Shown here piece by piece: positions 42,404-56,100 of a stretch of DNA of 64,000 nt. Below the pieces are notes generated by a model. It saw nothing but the letters and a program-made list of their open reading frames with translations, did not search any database and was not told the origin of the DNA. The translations under genes were made by a program, and so were the position numbers. The DNA lies in NCBI RefSeq assembly GCF_042675705.1, contig NZ_JBHTJJ010000012.1. The stretch is one strand, 5' to 3'. The stretch's first letter is position 1, and the number at the start of each line of letters is the position of its first letter. Source of the stretch: Ruegeria arenilitoris. GTDB taxonomy: Bacteria; Pseudomonadota; Alphaproteobacteria; Rhodobacterales; Rhodobacteraceae.

Positions 42404-42808
42404 TCAGACTTGCTCCAGCTCCACAAGGCATCCGTTGAAGTCCTTGGGGTGCAAAAACAGCACAGGCTTGCCGTGCGCGCCGATTTTGGGCTCTCCGGTT
42501 CCCAGAACGCGGGCACCGGTCGCCTTCAGGTGATCCCGTGCGGCGATGATGTCCTCGACCTCATAACAGACATGGTGGATGCCACCCGCCGGGTTCTTTT
42601 CCAGGAAGCCGTTGATCGGGCTGTCGTCGCCCAGCGGGTACAGCAGCTCGATCTTGGTATTGGGCAGTTCGATGAAGACCACCGTAACGCCATGATCCGG
42701 TTCATCCTGAGGTTCACCAACCTTGGCGCCCAGCGCGTTGCGGTATTGGGCCGATGCGGCCTCGAGGTCGGGCACGGCGATGGCGACATGGTTCAGGCGG
42801 CCAATCAT
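42404..42808 (-). CDS. mce: Methylmalonyl-CoA epimerase
   Basis: Metal-dependent epimerase of the glyoxalase/VOC fold, 134 residues, converting (S)- to (R)-methylmalonyl-CoA in propionyl-CoA and ethylmalonyl-CoA metabolism. The N-terminal LNHVAIAVPDLEAA supplies the first metal His (His7). The middle GIHHVCYEVEDI and the C-terminal HPKDFNGCLVELEQ give the other ligands, including a Glu near the end. Length and motifs are typical. It is the first gene of a two-gene unit with the DUF1467 membrane protein. Confidence 0.93.
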   Translation of the reverse strand: MIGRLNHVAIAVPDLEAASAQYRNALGAKVGEPQDEPDHGVTVVFIELPNTKIELLYPLGDDSPINGFLEKNPAGGIHHVCYEVEDIIAARDHLKATGARVLGTGEPKIGAHGKPVLFLHPKDFNGCLVELEQV

Positions 42809-42942
42809 GGCGGTCTCCTCTGTTCTGCGTTGCAGCGTTTATGGGGGCTGCCTTGTCAAAGGGCAAGTGCGCCAAAACGCGCGTTAACCCTGTGTTAGCC
42901 AGGAGTTCCTAGCGTGGGGCATCTGCTGAAAGGAGTTCTGCC

Positions 42943-43662
42943 ATGGACGATTCGGTGCCGTTCGCCCCATCCGCCGTCGCCCCCAGCGCCACCCGGCCTT
43001 TGCTGGGTCAAACCATTCTGGTTGTCGAGGACAGTCGTTATGCCTGTGATGCGATGCGACTGATGTGCCTGCACAGCGGCGCCCGCATTCGCCGGGCCGA
43101 TTGCCTGAGGTCTGCGCGCAGGCACCTTCAGATCTATCGCCCGTCGGTGATCGTAGTGGACATGGGCCTGCCGGACGGCTCCGGCGCAGACCTGATCGCG
43201 GAACTGAACGCAGCGTCTCCACGTATCAGCGTCATCCTTGGTATGTCCGGCGACGACTGCGCCGAAACGCTTGCCTTGCAAGCCGGAGCCGATGGTTTTC
43301 TGGCAAAACCGTTGAATTCGCTGATCAGCTTCCAAAGGGCCATCATGGAAAACCTCCCCGAAGACCGCCGCCCGGGTTCGCTCCAATCCGTCAAAGACGA
43401 ACAGATCTGCCCCGATCCGCTGGCTTATCAGGATGACATGGCGCATATCGCAGATGTTCTGACTGGGCCTGCGGATTCACGCATGCTGGACTATGCCGCC
43501 CAATTCCTGCGCGGTGTAGCCCGAGATGCCGAGGACACGGTTCTGGAGCAGGCGGCCCATGACCTCGCATCCTCGCGCGCCACGGGCGCTCCGGTAACAG
43601 CCTTGGCTGCGCGCGTTGCCGGTCTTGTCCAAAGCCGTCTTGAAAGACGAAAGGCGATCTGA
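42943..43662 (+). CDS. Orphan response-regulator receiver protein
   Basis: Protein of 239 residues with a receiver domain at about 24-128. The acidic pocket includes Glu29-Asp30, the phospho-acceptor is Asp73 in VVDMGLPDG, and the conserved lysine is Lys122 in LAKPL. The remaining 110 residues contain no recognisable DNA-binding or enzymatic output domain, only helical sequence. No histidine kinase is nearby. A strong AAAGGAG precedes the start. Likely a phospho-relay or protein-interaction regulator. A small membrane gene starts immediately after its stop. Confidence 0.85.
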   Translation: MDDSVPFAPSAVAPSATRPLLGQTILVVEDSRYACDAMRLMCLHSGARIRRADCLRSARRHLQIYRPSVIVVDMGLPDGSGADLIAELNAASPRISVILGMSGDDCAETLALQAGADGFLAKPLNSLISFQRAIMENLPEDRRPGSLQSVKDEQICPDPLAYQDDMAHIADVLTGPADSRMLDYAAQFLRGVARDAEDTVLEQAAHDLASSRATGAPVTALAARVAGLVQSRLERRKAI

Positions 43663-43935
43663 ATGACGTTGGCCTATTTCGTGACAACAGCCATGCTCTG
43701 CGCTTGGTGGTATTGGCACACCCGCAGATCCGCACGGACCATTCGCGCCAACCGCAAAAAAACAGCCGAACTGGCTGGACTGAATTCAAGTTCCAGGGTT
43801 TTAGCCACTTGGAAAACGCGGGCCCACATACGCACTGAAGCACTTGGCAGAAAGATCGCTTCGCGCCGTCGCCGTAGTTTTGACCGCACCCAAAGGTTTT
43901 TCACACCCTGGGTACGGTCCTTGGCTCATTCCTGA
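43663..43935 (+). CDS. Possible small membrane protein with basic tail
   Basis: Frame of 90 residues starting on the base after the response-regulator stop, with AAAGG eight bases upstream of the ATG. Residues 2-18 are hydrophobic (LAYFVTTAMLCAWWYWH), and the rest is very rich in Arg and Lys, as in a short type II membrane anchor with a cationic cytoplasmic tail. It overlaps the end of convergent aspS by 10 bp. No family was recognised. Coding status is plausible but not certain. Confidence 0.45.
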   Translation: MTLAYFVTTAMLCAWWYWHTRRSARTIRANRKKTAELAGLNSSSRVLATWKTRAHIRTEALGRKIASRRRRSFDRTQRFFTPWVRSLAHS

Positions 43936-45701
43936 GGGATGACCCGCAGGCCCAGTTCCATCAGTTGATCCGAAGTCGGGTCCGACGGCGCTTGCATCAT
44001 CAAGTCTTCGGCGCGCTGGTTCATGGGGAACATCATGACCTCGCGGATATTGGCCTCGTCCGCAAGCAGCATGACGATCCGGTCGATACCGGCGGCGCAG
44101 CCCCCGTGCGGCGGAGCGCCATAGTGGAACGCGTTGAACAGCGCGCCAAAGCGGCTCTTGACCTCGTCCTCGCCGTAGCCGGCAAGCTCAAACGCCTTGA
44201 GCATGATCTCGGGCTTGTGGTTCCGGATCGCGCCCGACACCAGCTCGTAACCGTTGCAGGCCAGGTCGTACTGATAGCCCTTGACCTCAAGCGGGTCGCC
44301 CTGCAGCGCCTCCATGCCACCCTGCGGCATCGAGAACGGGTTGTGTTCGAAATCGATCTCGCCGGTTTCCTCGTCCTTCTCGTAGATCGGGAAATCCACG
44401 ATCCAGGCAAAGGCGAACCGGTCTTTTTCCGTCAGGCCCAGCTCTTCGCCGATAACATCGCGTGCCTTGCCGGCGACTTTTTCAAAGGCTTTGGGCTTAC
44501 CACCCAGGAAGAACGCCGCGTCACCGACCCCAAGGCCCAGCTGCTGGCGAATTGCCTCGGTGCGTTCGGGGCCGATGTTTTTGGCCAGCGGGCCAGCGGC
44601 TTCCATCCCCTCACCCTGATCCCGCCAGAAGATATACCCCATGCCGGGCAGACCTTCTTTCTGGGCAAAGGCGTTCATGCGGTCGCAGAACTTGCGGCTG
44701 CCGCCACCCGGCGCGGGGATCGCGCGGATCTCCGTGCCGTCCTGTTCCAGCAGCTTGGCAAAGATCGCGAAACCGGACCCGCGGAAGTGTTCCGACACCA
44801 CCTGCATCTTGATCGGGTTGCGCAGATCGGGCTTGTCGGTGCCATACCACAGCGCCGCGTCCTTGTAGGAAATCTGGGGCCATTCCTGATCAACCTTCCG
44901 GCCGCCGCCGAATTCTTCAAAGATCCCTGTCAGAACTGGCTGGATCGTGTCGAACACGTCCTGCTGGGTGACGAAGCTCATCTCCAAGTCCAGCTGGTAG
45001 AAATCGGTGGGCGAGCGGTCGGCGCGCGGGTCTTCGTCGCGGAAGCAGGGCGCGATCTGGAAATACTTGTCGAAGCCCGAAACCATGATCAGCTGCTTGA
45101 ACTGCTGCGGTGCCTGCGGCAACGCATAGAACTTGCCCGGATGCAGGCGCGAGGGCACCAGGAAGTCGCGCGCGCCCTCGGGGCTCGAGGCGGTGATGAT
45201 CGGCGTCTGATATTCGCGGAAGCCCTGATCCCACATGCGGCGGCGCATGCTGGCCACCACGTCCGAGCGCAGTGCCATGTTGCGCTGCATCACCTCGCGA
45301 CGCAGGTCCAGGTAGCGATAGCGCAGGCGGGTTTCTTCGGGGTATTCCTGGTCGCCGAACACCATCAGCGGCAGCTCCTCGGCCGCGCCCAGCACTTCCA
45401 GTTCGCGGACATAAACCTCGATCTCGCCGGTGGGCAGCTTGGGGTTTACCAATTCGGGGTCGCGCGCCTTGACCGTGCCGTCGATGCGGATGCACCATTC
45501 CGAGCGCACTTTCTCCAACGCGCTGAACGCGGCGCTGTCGCCGTCGCACAGAACCTGGGTCACGCCATAGTGGTCGCGCAGGTCGATGAACAGCACGCCG
45601 CCGTGATCTCGCACCCGATGAACCCAACCCGACAGGCGGACGGTTTCACCGACATTTGCGGCGGTCAGATCGGCGCAGGTGTGGCTGCGATAGGCGTGCA
45701 T
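43926..45701 (-). CDS. aspS: Aspartyl-tRNA synthetase
   Basis: Class II aminoacyl-tRNA synthetase of 591 residues, charging tRNA-Asp (and often tRNA-Asn in alphaproteobacteria). The N-terminal OB-fold anticodon-binding domain (GWVHRVRDHGGVLFIDLRDHYG) is followed by motif 2 around APCFRDEDPRADRSPTDFYQLD and motif 3 GIDRIVMLL. A GAD insertion domain lies in the middle, as in the bacterial type. The start at 45701 (MHAYRSHTC) is the family N-terminus and follows GAAGGGA; the frame stays open much further upstream but without signal. Confidence 0.97.
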   Translation of the reverse strand: MHAYRSHTCADLTAANVGETVRLSGWVHRVRDHGGVLFIDLRDHYGVTQVLCDGDSAAFSALEKVRSEWCIRIDGTVKARDPELVNPKLPTGEIEVYVRELEVLGAAEELPLMVFGDQEYPEETRLRYRYLDLRREVMQRNMALRSDVVASMRRRMWDQGFREYQTPIITASSPEGARDFLVPSRLHPGKFYALPQAPQQFKQLIMVSGFDKYFQIAPCFRDEDPRADRSPTDFYQLDLEMSFVTQQDVFDTIQPVLTGIFEEFGGGRKVDQEWPQISYKDAALWYGTDKPDLRNPIKMQVVSEHFRGSGFAIFAKLLEQDGTEIRAIPAPGGGSRKFCDRMNAFAQKEGLPGMGYIFWRDQGEGMEAAGPLAKNIGPERTEAIRQQLGLGVGDAAFFLGGKPKAFEKVAGKARDVIGEELGLTEKDRFAFAWIVDFPIYEKDEETGEIDFEHNPFSMPQGGMEALQGDPLEVKGYQYDLACNGYELVSGAIRNHKPEIMLKAFELAGYGEDEVKSRFGALFNAFHYGAPPHGGCAAGIDRIVMLLADEANIREVMMFPMNQRAEDLMMQAPSDPTSDQLMELGLRVIPQE

Positions 45702-45906
45702 GGATGATATCCCTTCGGGCGCTGAATTCGTCGCGCCGATACACCGCGATCGGGTCGGGAAGTCAAGGGTTGGAGCACGATGCGCCTCCATCGGAGCCCG
45801 GAATGCAGACAAATTCGAAAAAATCGCTATCTTTTGGACATGTGAACTTAAATAGTTTTCCCGGCACGCGGGAGCCAGGCCCCTTGAGCAAGGAGGTGTT
45901 CGGCCG

Positions 45907-47133
45907 ATGTGGCAAACTGTTTTGGATCGCGTATTGCGGGGTTTCATCACCCGCGGAACTCTGCGGATCACCTTCCCGGACGGGACGGCGCGTACCTATG
46001 GTGACGCCACGCAGCCCGAGGCGCATGTCACCCTGCATGACCCCGCATTGATGGCGCGCTTGGTGCGCAATCCCGAGATGGCTTTTGGCGAGGGCTACAT
46101 GGACGGCACACTGACCGTCGACGAGGGCGGCCTGGAAAGTGCCATGCGGATCGCGATTCGATGCGCGGCCAGCGGGTCATTGCCCCTGCTGCAGCAGATC
46201 CAAGACTGGGCCGGGTATCTGCTGCGGCCGATCCTGCAGCGCAACTCGGTCCGCTCGGCGCGGCGCAATGTTGCGCATCACTATGACCTGTCCGACGAAT
46301 TCTACCGGCTGATGCTGGACCCTGACATGCAGTACAGCTGCGCCTATTTCCAGCAGCCCTGGATGACCTTGGAGCAGGCGCAAGCCGCCAAAAAGGTGCA
46401 TATCGCGCGCAAGCTGTGCCTTGAGCCCGGCATGCGGGTGCTGGACATCGGCTGCGGCTGGGGCGGTCTGGCCCTGACGCTGGCGCGTGACCACGGCGTG
46501 CAGGTGACCGGGCTGACCCTGTCGCAAAACCAGCACCGCACCGCGACCGCGCGGGTGCAGCAGGCCGGGCTGACCGACCGCATCGATATTCGGCTGATGG
46601 ACTACCGGCAGATGCAGGATCAGTTCGACCGGATCGTCTCGGTCGGAATGCTGGAGCATGTGGGCGCGCCACAGCTGCGCACCTATTTCGACCGGGTCGC
46701 AGCCCTGTTGAAGCCCGACGGTGTGGCTTTGATCCATTCCATCGGCCGCAACGGGCCGCCCACCGGCCAGTCGCCCTGGCTGAACAAGTACATCTTCCCG
46801 GGTGGCTATGTCCCGTCGCTCGAGGAAATCGTCAAACCCGTGGCGCGCACCGGCCTGTGGTTTCTGGATGTCGAAAGCCTGCGGCTGCATTATGCCCTGA
46901 CCCTGCGCGCCTGGCGCGACCGGTTCGAGAACAATCTGGACCAAGTGCGCGCGATGTATGATGACCGATTCATCCGCATGTGGCGGTTCTACCTAACCGC
47001 CTGCATCCTGGTGTTCGAAGAGCGTGACCAGACCGTTTTCCAACTGCAGCTGGGTCATCGCCGCGACGCGGCGCCGTTGACGCGGGACTATCTCTGCCAG
47101 CCTGGTCAAGACATGCGCGACGCCGCCGAGTAG
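45907..47133 (+). CDS. cfa: Cyclopropane-fatty-acyl-phospholipid synthase family protein
   Basis: SAM-dependent enzyme of 408 residues that adds a methylene bridge to unsaturated acyl chains of membrane lipids. An N-terminal lipid-binding region includes MAFGEGYMDGTLTV. The catalytic domain carries YDLSDEFYRLMLD, SCAYF, and the SAM motif VLDIGCGWGGLAL. It continues with GLTLSQNQ and ending motifs FYLTACILVFEE. The ribosome-binding site AAGGAGGTG (45890-45898) is essentially perfect. It is divergent from aspS across 205 bp that include an AT-rich stretch. Related methyltransferases in this family can form other modified fatty acids. Confidence 0.93.
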   Translation: MWQTVLDRVLRGFITRGTLRITFPDGTARTYGDATQPEAHVTLHDPALMARLVRNPEMAFGEGYMDGTLTVDEGGLESAMRIAIRCAASGSLPLLQQIQDWAGYLLRPILQRNSVRSARRNVAHHYDLSDEFYRLMLDPDMQYSCAYFQQPWMTLEQAQAAKKVHIARKLCLEPGMRVLDIGCGWGGLALTLARDHGVQVTGLTLSQNQHRTATARVQQAGLTDRIDIRLMDYRQMQDQFDRIVSVGMLEHVGAPQLRTYFDRVAALLKPDGVALIHSIGRNGPPTGQSPWLNKYIFPGGYVPSLEEIVKPVARTGLWFLDVESLRLHYALTLRAWRDRFENNLDQVRAMYDDRFIRMWRFYLTACILVFEERDQTVFQLQLGHRRDAAPLTRDYLCQPGQDMRDAAE

Positions 47134-47138
47134 AGCCC

Positions 47139-47810
47139 CTAGAACGGGCGCTGCACGTTGCCGGAATAGAAGAACACGCCAAGCCCGGCGGCAAAAATGA
47201 TGTTGCCCGCAATCGCGTGCAGCAGCACCGCATAGAAGAACGACCCACGCTTGCGGTAGGCCCAGGAAAACAGCAGCCCGCCCGCGAATGTCATCGCGGT
47301 GACGATCCAGCTCCAATACATCAGGTGGGCAAAGGCAAACAGCCCGGCGTTCAGTAACGGCAAGGCCGCGCCGTCGGGTAGGATCGCGTGATAGCGGCGA
47401 TAGAACAGCGTGCGGAACAGCAGCTCTTGCGGCAGCGCCGACAGCAACGGATAGCCCAGCCAGATCACGGCCAGAAATTCGGGCCGGTTCAGTAGCAGGT
47501 AAAAGGCCGCATCGGGGCGCGTGGCCATCACCAGGGCCGAGCAGATTGCCGCCATTGCCAGAGAGAATCCGGTCACCTCGGCCCAGCGCCAGTTGCGCCA
47601 GCCATAGCGCAGCTCGGCCCAGGAAAAGCCCGGGGTGCGGTGCAGAAGGGCGATCCCGACAGCGGTGAAGAAGAACAGGGCCGGAAACATCCAGTCGGGT
47701 GGAAACAGAACCGCGATCAGCAAGGGGACCGCGATATAGAACGCCACGAATTCAGCCTTCAGGCGCAGGTTCGACACCTGCAATCCACGCGCGGTACTGC
47801 GGTCGCTCAT
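47139..47810 (-). CDS. CPBP-family intramembrane protease (Abi-like)
   Basis: Polytopic membrane protein of 223 residues with six to seven hydrophobic segments. CPBP motif 1, normally EE-x3-R, reads QELLFR, with Gln in place of the first Glu. Motif 2 is FAFAHLMY, and the last motif HAIAGN supplies His and Asn. Family members include Rce1-like prenyl-protein proteases and bacterial immunity proteins. Its start overlaps the stop of the aminotransferase gene as ATGA. Whether the substituted motif is active is unclear. Confidence 0.85.
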   Translation of the reverse strand: MSDRSTARGLQVSNLRLKAEFVAFYIAVPLLIAVLFPPDWMFPALFFFTAVGIALLHRTPGFSWAELRYGWRNWRWAEVTGFSLAMAAICSALVMATRPDAAFYLLLNRPEFLAVIWLGYPLLSALPQELLFRTLFYRRYHAILPDGAALPLLNAGLFAFAHLMYWSWIVTAMTFAGGLLFSWAYRKRGSFFYAVLLHAIAGNIIFAAGLGVFFYSGNVQRPF

Positions 47811-48454
47811 GGCAGCATCGCCTGGGCCGGTATCAAACCGCGCAAGGAATTGCCCATCCAGACCCGGTGCGCGGCGGCCAGATCATGCAGGGTCAAGACC
47901 GCCTCGGCCGCGCGTCCGGTTTCGAGCAACTCCTCGCGCAGGATGCCCGGCAGAAGGCCCGCCGCAACCGGAGGTGTCAGCAGGCATCCGTTTTCCGTTT
48001 CGACGAACAGGTTGGTGATGGTGCCCTCGCACAGTTCATCCCGTTCGTTCAGGAACAACAGCTCGTCCACGACGTCGGGCAATTCCGCCCGCGCTTGGTC
48101 ATAGATCGCGCGGCGGGTGGTCTTGTGGCGCAGCCAGATGTCCGAGGACGTCAGCCTTGTCGTCGCCAGACCCACCGTCCAGTCCGGCGGGTTGTCCGCC
48201 AGAGGCCCCATGGTGATCTCAGGTGCACCGGTCAAGTCCAGCGTCAGCCGGCACCTTAGCGGGTTCGCGCCGGACACACCGTCCACCACTTCGCCGACGC
48301 GCCGCACGTCGAACCGAACACCCAGCCAGTCAGCTGTCCGCGCCATGCGCCGCAGGTGGCGCTCCAGCCGCACAAAGCCTTGCCCGGGCCGAAACGCAAA
48401 GGTTTCGATCAGGCGGAAATCAGGCTCAGTTGGTGCGCGAACCGGGCTTTCCAT
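47807..48454 (-). CDS. pabC: Class IV aminotransferase, probable aminodeoxychorismate lyase
   Basis: PLP enzyme of 215 residues (fold type IV). It is likely to release pyruvate from aminodeoxychorismate to give 4-aminobenzoate for folate. The PLP lysine lies in RHKTTRRAIYD, and the C-terminal part has NERDELCEGTITNLFVE and PGILREELLE. The start at 48454 overlaps the end of pabB by 46 bp; no better start is visible, and the family N-terminus IETFAFRPGQG follows. Direct coupling to pabB supports the PabC assignment over branched-chain or D-amino-acid transaminases. Confidence 0.86.
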   Translation of the reverse strand: MESPVRAPTEPDFRLIETFAFRPGQGFVRLERHLRRMARTADWLGVRFDVRRVGEVVDGVSGANPLRCRLTLDLTGAPEITMGPLADNPPDWTVGLATTRLTSSDIWLRHKTTRRAIYDQARAELPDVVDELLFLNERDELCEGTITNLFVETENGCLLTPPVAAGLLPGILREELLETGRAAEAVLTLHDLAAAHRVWMGNSLRGLIPAQAMLP

Positions 48455-49542
48455 AGCGCTTCCTCGTATTCCGACTCGGCGGTGCTGTCCCAGACGACGC
48501 CCCCGCCGACATTCAGCGTGGCCCGGTTGCCCTCGACCATCAAGGTCCGGATCGCGACGTTGAATTCCGACCGCCCGTCCGGGGCGGCCCAGCCGATGGT
48601 GCCGCAATAGATGTCGCGCGGCCAAGGCTCCAGATCCGACAGAATCTCCATCGCACGGATCTTGGGCGCCCCGGTGATCGAGCCACAGGGAAACAGCGCC
48701 GTCACGATGTCGGACAACCCCGCCCCCACCTGCAGCCGCGCCTGCACCAGCGACACCATCTGATGCACGGTGGCGTAGGTCTCGACCTTGAACAGCTCGG
48801 GCACCTGAACGGTTCCCGGTAGCGCCACGCGGCTGATGTCATTGCGCAGCAGGTCCACGATCATCAGGTTCTCGGCCCGGTTCTTTTCGTCCGAGGACAG
48901 AAAATCCCGCCGACGCGCATCCTCGGCCAGATCGGCGCTGCGCGGCTGGGTGCCCTTCATCGGCCGGGTTTCGATCATCCCGTCGGCATCGGTGCGGAAG
49001 AACAGCTCGGGAGAGCGGCTGAGCAGATCGGGCAGCCCGTCCTGCTGGACCAGCGCGCCATGGCCGACCTGTTGTCCGGCGGTCAGCGCGGCATAGAGCG
49101 CGGCGCTGTCGCCCTCGGTTTCAAGGTCGATGGGAAAGGTCAGGTTGGCCTGATAGATGTCCCCGGCCCCGATCGCATCATGCACGGCGCGGAAGGCTTC
49201 GGTATAGCGCGCCTCGCTCCAACGCGGCTGGAACGCGCTCAACCAGGCAGCACCGGACGGCAGGTCCTGCACGCTCGGCCCATCGAACACCCCAAAGCAC
49301 AGCAGCGGCAATCGACGGTTCGCGGGCAGCCTTGCGGCCAGCTTGGGCTCAAGCGCATAGCCCAGCTCGTAACTGGCATATCCGGCGAGCCAGCCGCCCT
49401 GCGCGCGCGCGTCATCCAGCGCCGCCAATGCCTGGGGCACCTGCTCCGCCCGGTCGGCGCGGATCACCTGGACGGACCGGTCGAAACCGGTGCCCGGACC
49501 AGCGGGTCCCTGATCGAAACGAATGCGCAATTGCTTCCTCAT
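48409..49542 (-). CDS. pabB: Aminodeoxychorismate synthase component I
   Basis: Converts chorismate, with ammonia from PabA, to aminodeoxychorismate for folate synthesis; 377 residues. The chorismate-binding domain shows ETRPMKGTQPR (the Lys that distinguishes PabB-type enzymes), SSDEKNRAENLMIVDLLRND, KVETYATVHQ, and SITGAPKIRAMEI. It is the short PabB form. The start at 49542 (MRKQLRIRF) is chosen because upstream codons read as non-coding basic sequence. It overlaps pabC by 46 bp, making a folate-branch operon with the CPBP gene. Divergent carB starts 172 bp away. Confidence 0.92.
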   Translation of the reverse strand: MRKQLRIRFDQGPAGPGTGFDRSVQVIRADRAEQVPQALAALDDARAQGGWLAGYASYELGYALEPKLAARLPANRRLPLLCFGVFDGPSVQDLPSGAAWLSAFQPRWSEARYTEAFRAVHDAIGAGDIYQANLTFPIDLETEGDSAALYAALTAGQQVGHGALVQQDGLPDLLSRSPELFFRTDADGMIETRPMKGTQPRSADLAEDARRRDFLSSDEKNRAENLMIVDLLRNDISRVALPGTVQVPELFKVETYATVHQMVSLVQARLQVGAGLSDIVTALFPCGSITGAPKIRAMEILSDLEPWPRDIYCGTIGWAAPDGRSEFNVAIRTLMVEGNRATLNVGGGVVWDSTAESEYEEALWKARFAHQLSLISA

Positions 49543-49714
49543 CTGCCGTTCAGCGGCATATAGAGAATACGGTGCCAAGGGAAAGGGGGGAAAGCGGCAA
49601 TTTCGCTTCCGTTTCCGATCCCCCTTGCACCTTTTGCCCGGGTCCCTATAACGCACGACAATTTGGGCGCATGGGCGGCGCCCGCGACTCGTGCAAAATC
49701 GAAGGGGCCAGGCC

Positions 49715-53068
<3,354 letters not shown>

Positions 53069-53090
53069 AGCCCGCAGCGGACAAGCAAAA

Positions 53091-53118
53091 AGCCCCGGCC
53101 GTTCGCCGGGGCTTTTTT
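53091..53118. terminator. Bidirectional terminator between carB and the RND pump gene
   Basis: A perfect 9-bp stem, AGCCCCGGC (53091-53099) and GCCGGGGCT (53105-53113), with loop CGTTC is followed by TTTTT on the plus strand. It is preceded by AAAAA, which gives a U-tract on the minus strand, so it can serve both convergent units. Confidence 0.92.
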
Positions 53119-53124
53119 GTGGGA

Positions 53125-56100
53125 TCATGCAGTCTGCGCCGCCAACCTGCGCTGTTCTTCCCGAGAGAAGAACAGCATGTAGAACACCGGCGCGGCAACC
53201 ATGGTAAGGATCGTCGCGAAGGCCAGACCACCCATGATCGTCACTGCCATCGACACGAAGAACGCGTCGGTCAGCAGCGGCGCCATCCCCAGGATCGTGG
53301 TGATCGCCGCCAGCATGACCGGGCGCAGGCGCGAGACCGAGGCTTCGATGATCGCTTCGCGCAGAGGCTTGCCCGTGGCGCGGACAAGGTCGATCTCTTC
53401 GACCAGAACAATACCGTTCTTGATCAGCATCCCTGACAGGCTGAGCAGCCCGAGAAGCGCGGTGAAGGTAAAGGGCAGGCCTGTGCCCAACAGCCCGATC
53501 ACCACGCCGTTCACCGACATCGGCACCAGCAGCCAGATGATGACCGGTTGCCGGATCGCGTTGAACAGCAGCACCGAGATCAGAACCATGATCAACAGGC
53601 TCAGTGGCAACTGTTTGCCAAGGCTGGCTTGCGCTTTGCCGGAATCCTCGAACTCGCCGCCCCATTCCAGCTTGTAGCCCAGCGGCAGTTCCATGTCCTC
53701 GATCGCATCGCGAACCTCGGAATGGACCTGGGCTGCGGTCAGGCCGGCCGGGATGTCTGCGCCCACCGTGACGGTCAGAACGCGATCGCGCCGATGCACC
53801 AAAGTATTGAGCGCTTTGTACTGGAACCCGTCCACCATCTGCTCGATCGGAACGAATTTCTGTGACTGGTCCGAGTACACCACTTGATCCACGATCGAGT
53901 ATTCTCCGTCCGCCGGGCGTCGCAGGATAATCGGGATCAGGCGGTCCCTCTCGCGGAACACGCCGCCGGTGATGCCGTCCGTCGAGAATTGCAGGGTGGC
54001 GGCAATGTCTTCGCGGGTGACACCGGCCGTCTGCGCACGCTCGGTCGCATAGATCGGCTGGACCGCCAATTCCATTTCACGCCAGTCGTGATGCACGTCC
54101 AGCGCATTTGGCGATGCCGCCGACATGCGCCGCACCGCCTCGTCGGCCAGTTGCCGCAGGACGACCGGATCGCTGCCCGAGAACCGCGCCTCGATCGGGG
54201 TACCGCCGCCGGGGCCGAAGACCAGACGCTTGGTCCGGAATTCGCCTTCGGGGAATTGAGTTTCACCAAAGGCCTCCAGATCGGCACGCAGGACGGGAAT
54301 GTCCTCGAGTGTTTCCGTCCGAATGATCATGTGCCCATAGCTCGGGTTGGGCTTCTCGGCCGAATAGGTCAACATGAACCGCGTCGCGCCCTGCCCCACG
54401 AAGGTGGTGACCGAGACGACATCATCCCGCCGGGCCAGCCAGTCTTCAAAGACTTGCATATCGGCACTCGTCCGCGCGATCGGTGTCCCCTGCGGCAGCT
54501 TGTAGTGAACGAAGAACAGCGGCGTGTTGGAGTCCGGGAAAAACTGCTGTTTCACCATCGCGAAGCCGGCATAGCAGACCACGGTGACCCCGACCAAACC
54601 GGCCACCACCAGCCAACGGAACCGCAATGCCCAGCGCAGGATCGCCCCGTAAGTTCGGAACAGGATACCGCTATAGGCGTCGACATCCACATCCTTGCCC
54701 TGTTTGAAGAAATAATGCCCCAACAACGGTGTCGCCGTGATGGCCAGCACCCAGCTCAGCAGCAAAGAGATCGCGATCACCGCAAACAACGAGAACAGGA
54801 ATTCGCCCGTCGCATCCGGGCTGAGCCCAATCCCGGCAAAGGCCATGATCCCGATGACCGTGGCCCCCAGAAGGGGGATCTGTGTCTTGGACGCGGCCTC
54901 GTCGGCAGCATCGCGCGAGTTTTTTCCCTTGAGCATGGAGATCTGCATCCCCTCGGCCACCACGATGGCATTGTCTACCAGCATGCCCATCGCAATGATC
55001 AGCGCGCCCAGCGAAATGCGCTCCATCTCGATGGAAAACAGCGCCATGAACAGCAGGGTCCCGACGACGGTCAACAATAGGGTCGAGCCCACAACGACTG
55101 CCGCGCGCCAACCCATGAATATTCCAAGCACCGCCACCACGATGGCAACCGACATGGCTAGGTTCACAAGAAAATCGTTCGAAGCCTGCTCGACCACGAC
55201 GTGCTGCTGGTAGATCGGCAATACATCGACGCCCGCGGGAATTTCCACATTTAGCTCAGCCAGCTTGGCGTCTACGCGCTTTCCGACCTCCACGATGTTT
55301 TCCGTCGACAGGCCGGCAATACCCAGGGTGAAGGCTTCGACGCCGTTGAACCGAATCATGATGTCAGGATCGGTCTGGCGGGCCCGGTAGACATCAGCCA
55401 TGTCAAAGAGGTTGATCACTTGCCCCTGAGAGCCAACCGACAGCCCTGCGATCTCGGACACGCTGTCCGATCCGTCGGCCGTCAGGATCGTGGTGCGATC
55501 GTCATCTGATCGGAGCGTCCCCGACGATTGGACCGAATTGGCGTTCGCGATCGCTTCGTTGATCGACTGCAACGGCACATTCTGGTTGACCGAAATGGCC
55601 AGGTCCGGCTCGATGAAAATGGCTTCGTCCGGCAAGCCCTGCACTTCAACGTCTGCAACACCCTCAACGGTCAGCAACTCGCGCCGCAAGAAGGTCGACA
55701 ATTCGTGCTTTTCGGCGTCGCTGAACCCTTCCGCGGTGACCGCATAGAAAAGACCGAACACGTCACCGAACCCGTCATTCACATAGGGTTGGCTGACACC
55801 GGACGGCAATCCACGGGCCGCATCCCGGACCTTGGCGCGCAGTCGGGTCCAGATATCCGGCAATTCGCTGCCATCGTAGGTGGACTTGATCTCGACTTCG
55901 ATCAGCGATTGACCGGGACGGTTGACCGAAGTGATGACATCGACCTCGCCCATCTGCTGGATAGCAGATTCCAAGGGTTCCGAGACCTCCTCGGCCACCT
56001 GTTCAGCCGTCGCACCGGGATAAGTGGTCAACACTACGGCGTTCTTGATGGTAAACGCCGGATCTTCGAGCCGCCCGAGCGACGAAAACCCCCAGATACC

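Noticed and set aside
43965..45707. Plus-strand frame of 580 codons opposite aspS.
   Set aside because: aspS is unmistakable on the other strand. The antisense translation has shadow composition and no ribosome-binding site.
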